Shown: in pieces, positions 60,301 through 64,000 of the stretch
How the letters are laid out: each line of letters begins with the position of its first letter
Position numbering within the stretch: the first letter of the stretch is position 1
NCBI GenBank assembly: GCA_028023455.1
Contig: JAQFVV010006355.1
Coordinates: 372,001 to 436,000 of the forward strand
Source: Epiperipatus broadwayi
Lineage: Eukaryota > Onychophora > Udeonychophora > Euonychophora > Peripatidae
Reading direction: 5' to 3'
DNA: 64,000 nt
Notes under the pieces: model-generated
Databases searched by the model: none
Told to the model about the DNA's origin: nothing
Seen by the model: the letters and a program-made list of their open reading frames with translations, nothing else
Program-made: the position numbers and the translations under genes

Positions 60301-62155
60301 CAATTCAATCCTTTAAGAAACAATAAGGTAATAATATTTTAATGGTTTGTATTTATCACATTCATTATATGCAATGATTTGATAATCCATTAATTTAAGC
60401 AAGTAAAATTTTTATCTATAGAGATCGGATCATCTTATTAACTTAAGAGATCTAGCAGAAATTAAATAATCCACTGGCTTAAGTTATTTCCATTAATCTT
60501 CATTAGGATCCTGATCAGTCTTTATATATGAACAATTAAATTATATGTTGAATGTTAATCTATAAGTTGTATAAAGTTTTAACATTCAATGAATTCATAG
60601 GGAGAAGCAGTCAATATTATGTCAAATAAGTTATTCCAATTTTGAAGAAGAGACAAATAATTTCTAAAATATTTTATATATTTAGTAGTATCACATAAAT
60701 GATTTTATAAAATTTATGGTGACTTAAAGCATTTAAGTTTAATTTGCTTTTAAATAATATTCGATGATAATCCTAGGCTGGTAAAAAAAATATTTTGCCA
60801 GCTAGGCAAAATGTCTAGCAGATTTCTCTATTCTGCCATGCTAGAGAAGATGAAGAAGATGGATAATTTTAAAATTCAATTGAATATAGACCTTAATGCA
60901 TTGCAATTTAGAAAAAAACTACTTAAAATTTTACAGGGGATAATATTTATAATCTCTTATCATGCATATCTTGATATCACCTAATATCATCAGATTTTTG
61001 TGCTTTCCAAAATTTTATGAGTAAAATCTGTCCCACTGTTGTGGTAATAGTTTATAGCAAACAAGTTGGAGCATCTAGGGATTTTAAAAGCATGAAATTT
61101 TAAGACAGTGATAAGCATTAAAATTTTAATGTTATCCCTTAATTTACATTGGATATTTATTTTATCCATATATAATCTATAACATCACATGATCACCATT
61201 TCTTATGCTTGCTTATGATTGCAGTGAGTGGCAATACGTATAGTGAGTTTTGCCTGTTTTAATCTATAACATCAGAATTATTATTCAATAATAATTAATT
61301 TGATTGGATTTTAATTGATCCTATAAATAATTTATTAACTGAATTTTAATAATCAATAAAACAAATTTCATTTAATCGTTTTTCACTGGCAACTTTTAAA
61401 TTGGCTGTGCTTTTATCATAAAAATATCCATGCAAGCACATATATACTTTCAAGAGCAATTTAAACTTTATCGTTCTAGCCAAGTGTAATATTGACTTTT
61501 AATTCTTGTAATATAACTATTCAATTAATACTTTAAATATTGTTTTTATATTAGTCTAGTGTGTATTATCTTGCATATTTTCTATACTATCAATTTTGTG
61601 TGTGTTTGGACATATATAAAAAATCAATTATGCTTTTTGAAAAGAGGAAAAATATGAAATACTTGTATTTTTACCATGCATTTGTTAACAATTTCTATTC
61701 TAACGACATTTTGGGTAATGTTCTACCATTCTATTCTAATAGGTAATATTATAAGAGTCTTTTTGAATTCACTTTTAATCATATCACCTGCCATCTTACT
61801 AATAATAGTGATTAATTTAATTAGTTTAATATTAAAATAAAGTAATTTTTTTAAGATTATGGCTATGATTTATTAATTCCTCTAATGTTATAAAGATACA
61901 ATATATTGTAATGGTCAAGATTAGCCAACAACACATAAATCACCACCAGGGTGATTTTAATCACCACAACTTATTCCAACCTACATACTACTTCATTTTT
62001 TTTTAGGCCCGGTGATCAGGAAAAGGTAGAGATTCTTAAAACTAGATTATTAACTATATGACTTTCCTGTGTTAAACAAGATACCCAATGTAATGTATAT
62101 ATAAAATACAAACACTTTATTAGTTTTAAAATTACAAACAAATAAACAAAAGAAA
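57301..62155. other. AT-rich sequence without recognised gene
   Basis: About 4.9 kb with no frame above chance, no repeat shared elsewhere in the window and no clear inverted repeat. Short minus-strand and plus-strand frames (58947-59162, 61561-61746) look like low-complexity AT translation. Confidence 0.6.
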
Positions 62156-62760
62156 TGACTACCGCTTAATTTGGTTGCTAGACTTATAAGAGATAATGGG
62201 AATTATTTCAATTGGTGAGTACATGTAAAAGGTTGAGTACATTTAAAAGGGACCTCGGATGATGAACACATTTGATTTTTGGGGCAGATATGGTTAAATA
62301 GATAAATGCATAACTCTCATGATCATGACCAATAAATGCTGAAATATCAAGCTTTAATATACATAAGGGATAAGAAAGGTGGTACTGAGTTGCTAAAGTA
62401 ATAAACACATAAAGTAGACTGGAATATGATCGCTTCCGTGGTATCATATCCAAGTCTTGCAATAAGGCAACGATGGTAATATATTCGCTTTTGCGAAGTT
62501 AAATGGGCTATGGAATGTAGGGATGAATGTTTTCATGTAATCCTAAATAATTCACACTAACAGGCATGAGCTATCCACTGCACTGCTAATAAAACAAGAA
62601 CAAGACCTTTTGGGTCTGTAAAATAAAAGAAATGTTCCGGCATTTGCATGGAACTTAGACAAACAGAACTCGTCAAATTAAATCTTCCGAGGTAGGGATA
62701 TATGCCTGCTGAAGAAAGCAAGGAAATAATCATGAAATTAATCAACTTAGTAATGCTATA
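62156..62760 (-). other. Compositionally distinct island, unidentified
   Basis: About 600 bp less AT-rich than either side, with two adjacent minus-strand frames (62745-62557 and 62462-62208). In the first, CTTTCTTCAG precedes CAGGCATATATCCC and the frame reads PYLGRFNLTSSVCLSSMQMP and DPKGLVLVLLAVQWIAHAC to a TAG. This could be an exon, a decayed gene or an unknown repeat. No family was recognised and no second copy is present in the window. Confidence 0.3.
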
Positions 62761-63483
62761 TTTATATAAAATAATAAATATTTGGACTTAATTAAAGATA
62801 GGGATAAAATAAAATGTGAACGGTCGTGCCATAAGTTTATAGTATGTGAGTATCTATTATTAGAAGCTAAATCAGGACCTATGCAGTTATCATATATTTA
62901 AATTTTTTTATAAAAGATAACTCCCTGCTTAATTAGAGATCCGCCCCATAGGTTTTACATATATAAAGAAATATTGATACAATAGCCTAAGATGATAATA
63001 TATTAAATTGTGATAAAAGTTTTAAAGAATTAAACTGTCGTATCATATATTTCATTATTTATCAGTTTTATGGAACTGAAAACCATATAGCTATAGTATA
63101 TATATATATTTGTTTAAAAAAAAGTTTTAACTTTTAACTTCGAACATGAAATTTTAGTTTAAAACTGCAAGCTTGATTATAAATCAGCGGTACGCAGCAT
63201 AAATATATACTTGTGTCCCTTCTAAAAGAAAATAAAGTTGACTTACTTTTAATTTTAAAAGTTATATATAAAACCATTGTAATTGCGCTAATGGCTAAAT
63301 GGCATTTTTGAAAGAACCGATTTTAAAACAAGGTTCTGACTTGGTAAATTTTAATTGTGATTATTAAATATATTACCTTGATTTTTCGTAAAAGTCAGTT
63401 GAAAGTAATATTTAGTTTAGCTAAATAAAAATATAATGTCTACAATTTTAGTATTTTTATATTTTACATAATAGTTAATATGA
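62761..63483. other. AT-rich sequence without recognised gene
   Basis: No motif, frame or repeat recognised. Confidence 0.6.

Positions 63484-64000
<517 letters not shown>

Noticed and set aside
61999-62026. Possible 19-nt micro-exon (poly-T then AG, GCCCGGTGATCAGGAAAAG, then GT)
   Set aside because: The splice-like flanks are good, but a 19-nt stretch gives no protein evidence and no adjoining exon was found.

Overview
The window is AT-rich animal DNA, probably from an invertebrate. It contains the first coding exon of an SLC5-type transporter with a GT splice donor. It also holds Penelope-like, Ty3/Gypsy, Tx1-like LINE, hAT and Tigger-like elements and many microsatellites. Nothing looks bacterial or viral. 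The species cannot be fixed from the sequence; a lophotrochozoan such as a mollusc would fit, but that is a guess.

Layout. 0-7 kb: an internally deleted Ty3/Gypsy element with very long LTRs (about 2.66 kb) and a broken pol. 9.15-9.36 kb: a candidate last exon of an unidentified host gene. 11.6-11.9 kb: three 118-bp tandem units carrying a tRNA-Ser-like sequence. 13.3-14.3 kb: a Tigger/pogo-like TA-inserted element. 15.0-15.3 kb: a fold-back element. 16.5-24.0 kb: a Penelope-like element (PLE) split by a 5.5-kb LTR element that carries gag but no pol, with matching target duplications. 28.9 kb: the SLC5 exon. 32.0-33.6 kb: a decayed hAT transposase and a 460-bp inverted repeat. 33.8-38 kb: fold-back elements. 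38.5-39.7 kb: gag-like remnants. 41.3-49.0 kb: three LINE copies joined end to end through (TAA)n arrays, one with an intact 1077-codon ORF2. 49.2-51.3 kb: a 212-bp palindrome and further inverted repeats. 53.8 kb: a single tRNA-Ser(UGA)-like copy. 55.8-56.6 kb: two PLE 3' ends head to head. 56.6-57.3 kb: more fold-back elements. 62.2-62.75 kb: an unidentified, less AT-rich island. 63.5-64 kb: a GATA microsatellite.

Most of the information here concerns how mobile elements insert. The strongest candidate for something new is the LINE cluster. Each copy ends in (TAA)n, and the 5' end of the next copy abuts the (TAA)n tail of its neighbour, as expected of a Tx1-group element that uses (TAA)n, including the tails of its relatives, as its target. 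Only two segments look like host coding sequence (9154-9276 and 28942-29295), both on the + strand and probably from different genes. No partner exons were found by eye. Identities and domain calls rest on motif recognition; no search was run.
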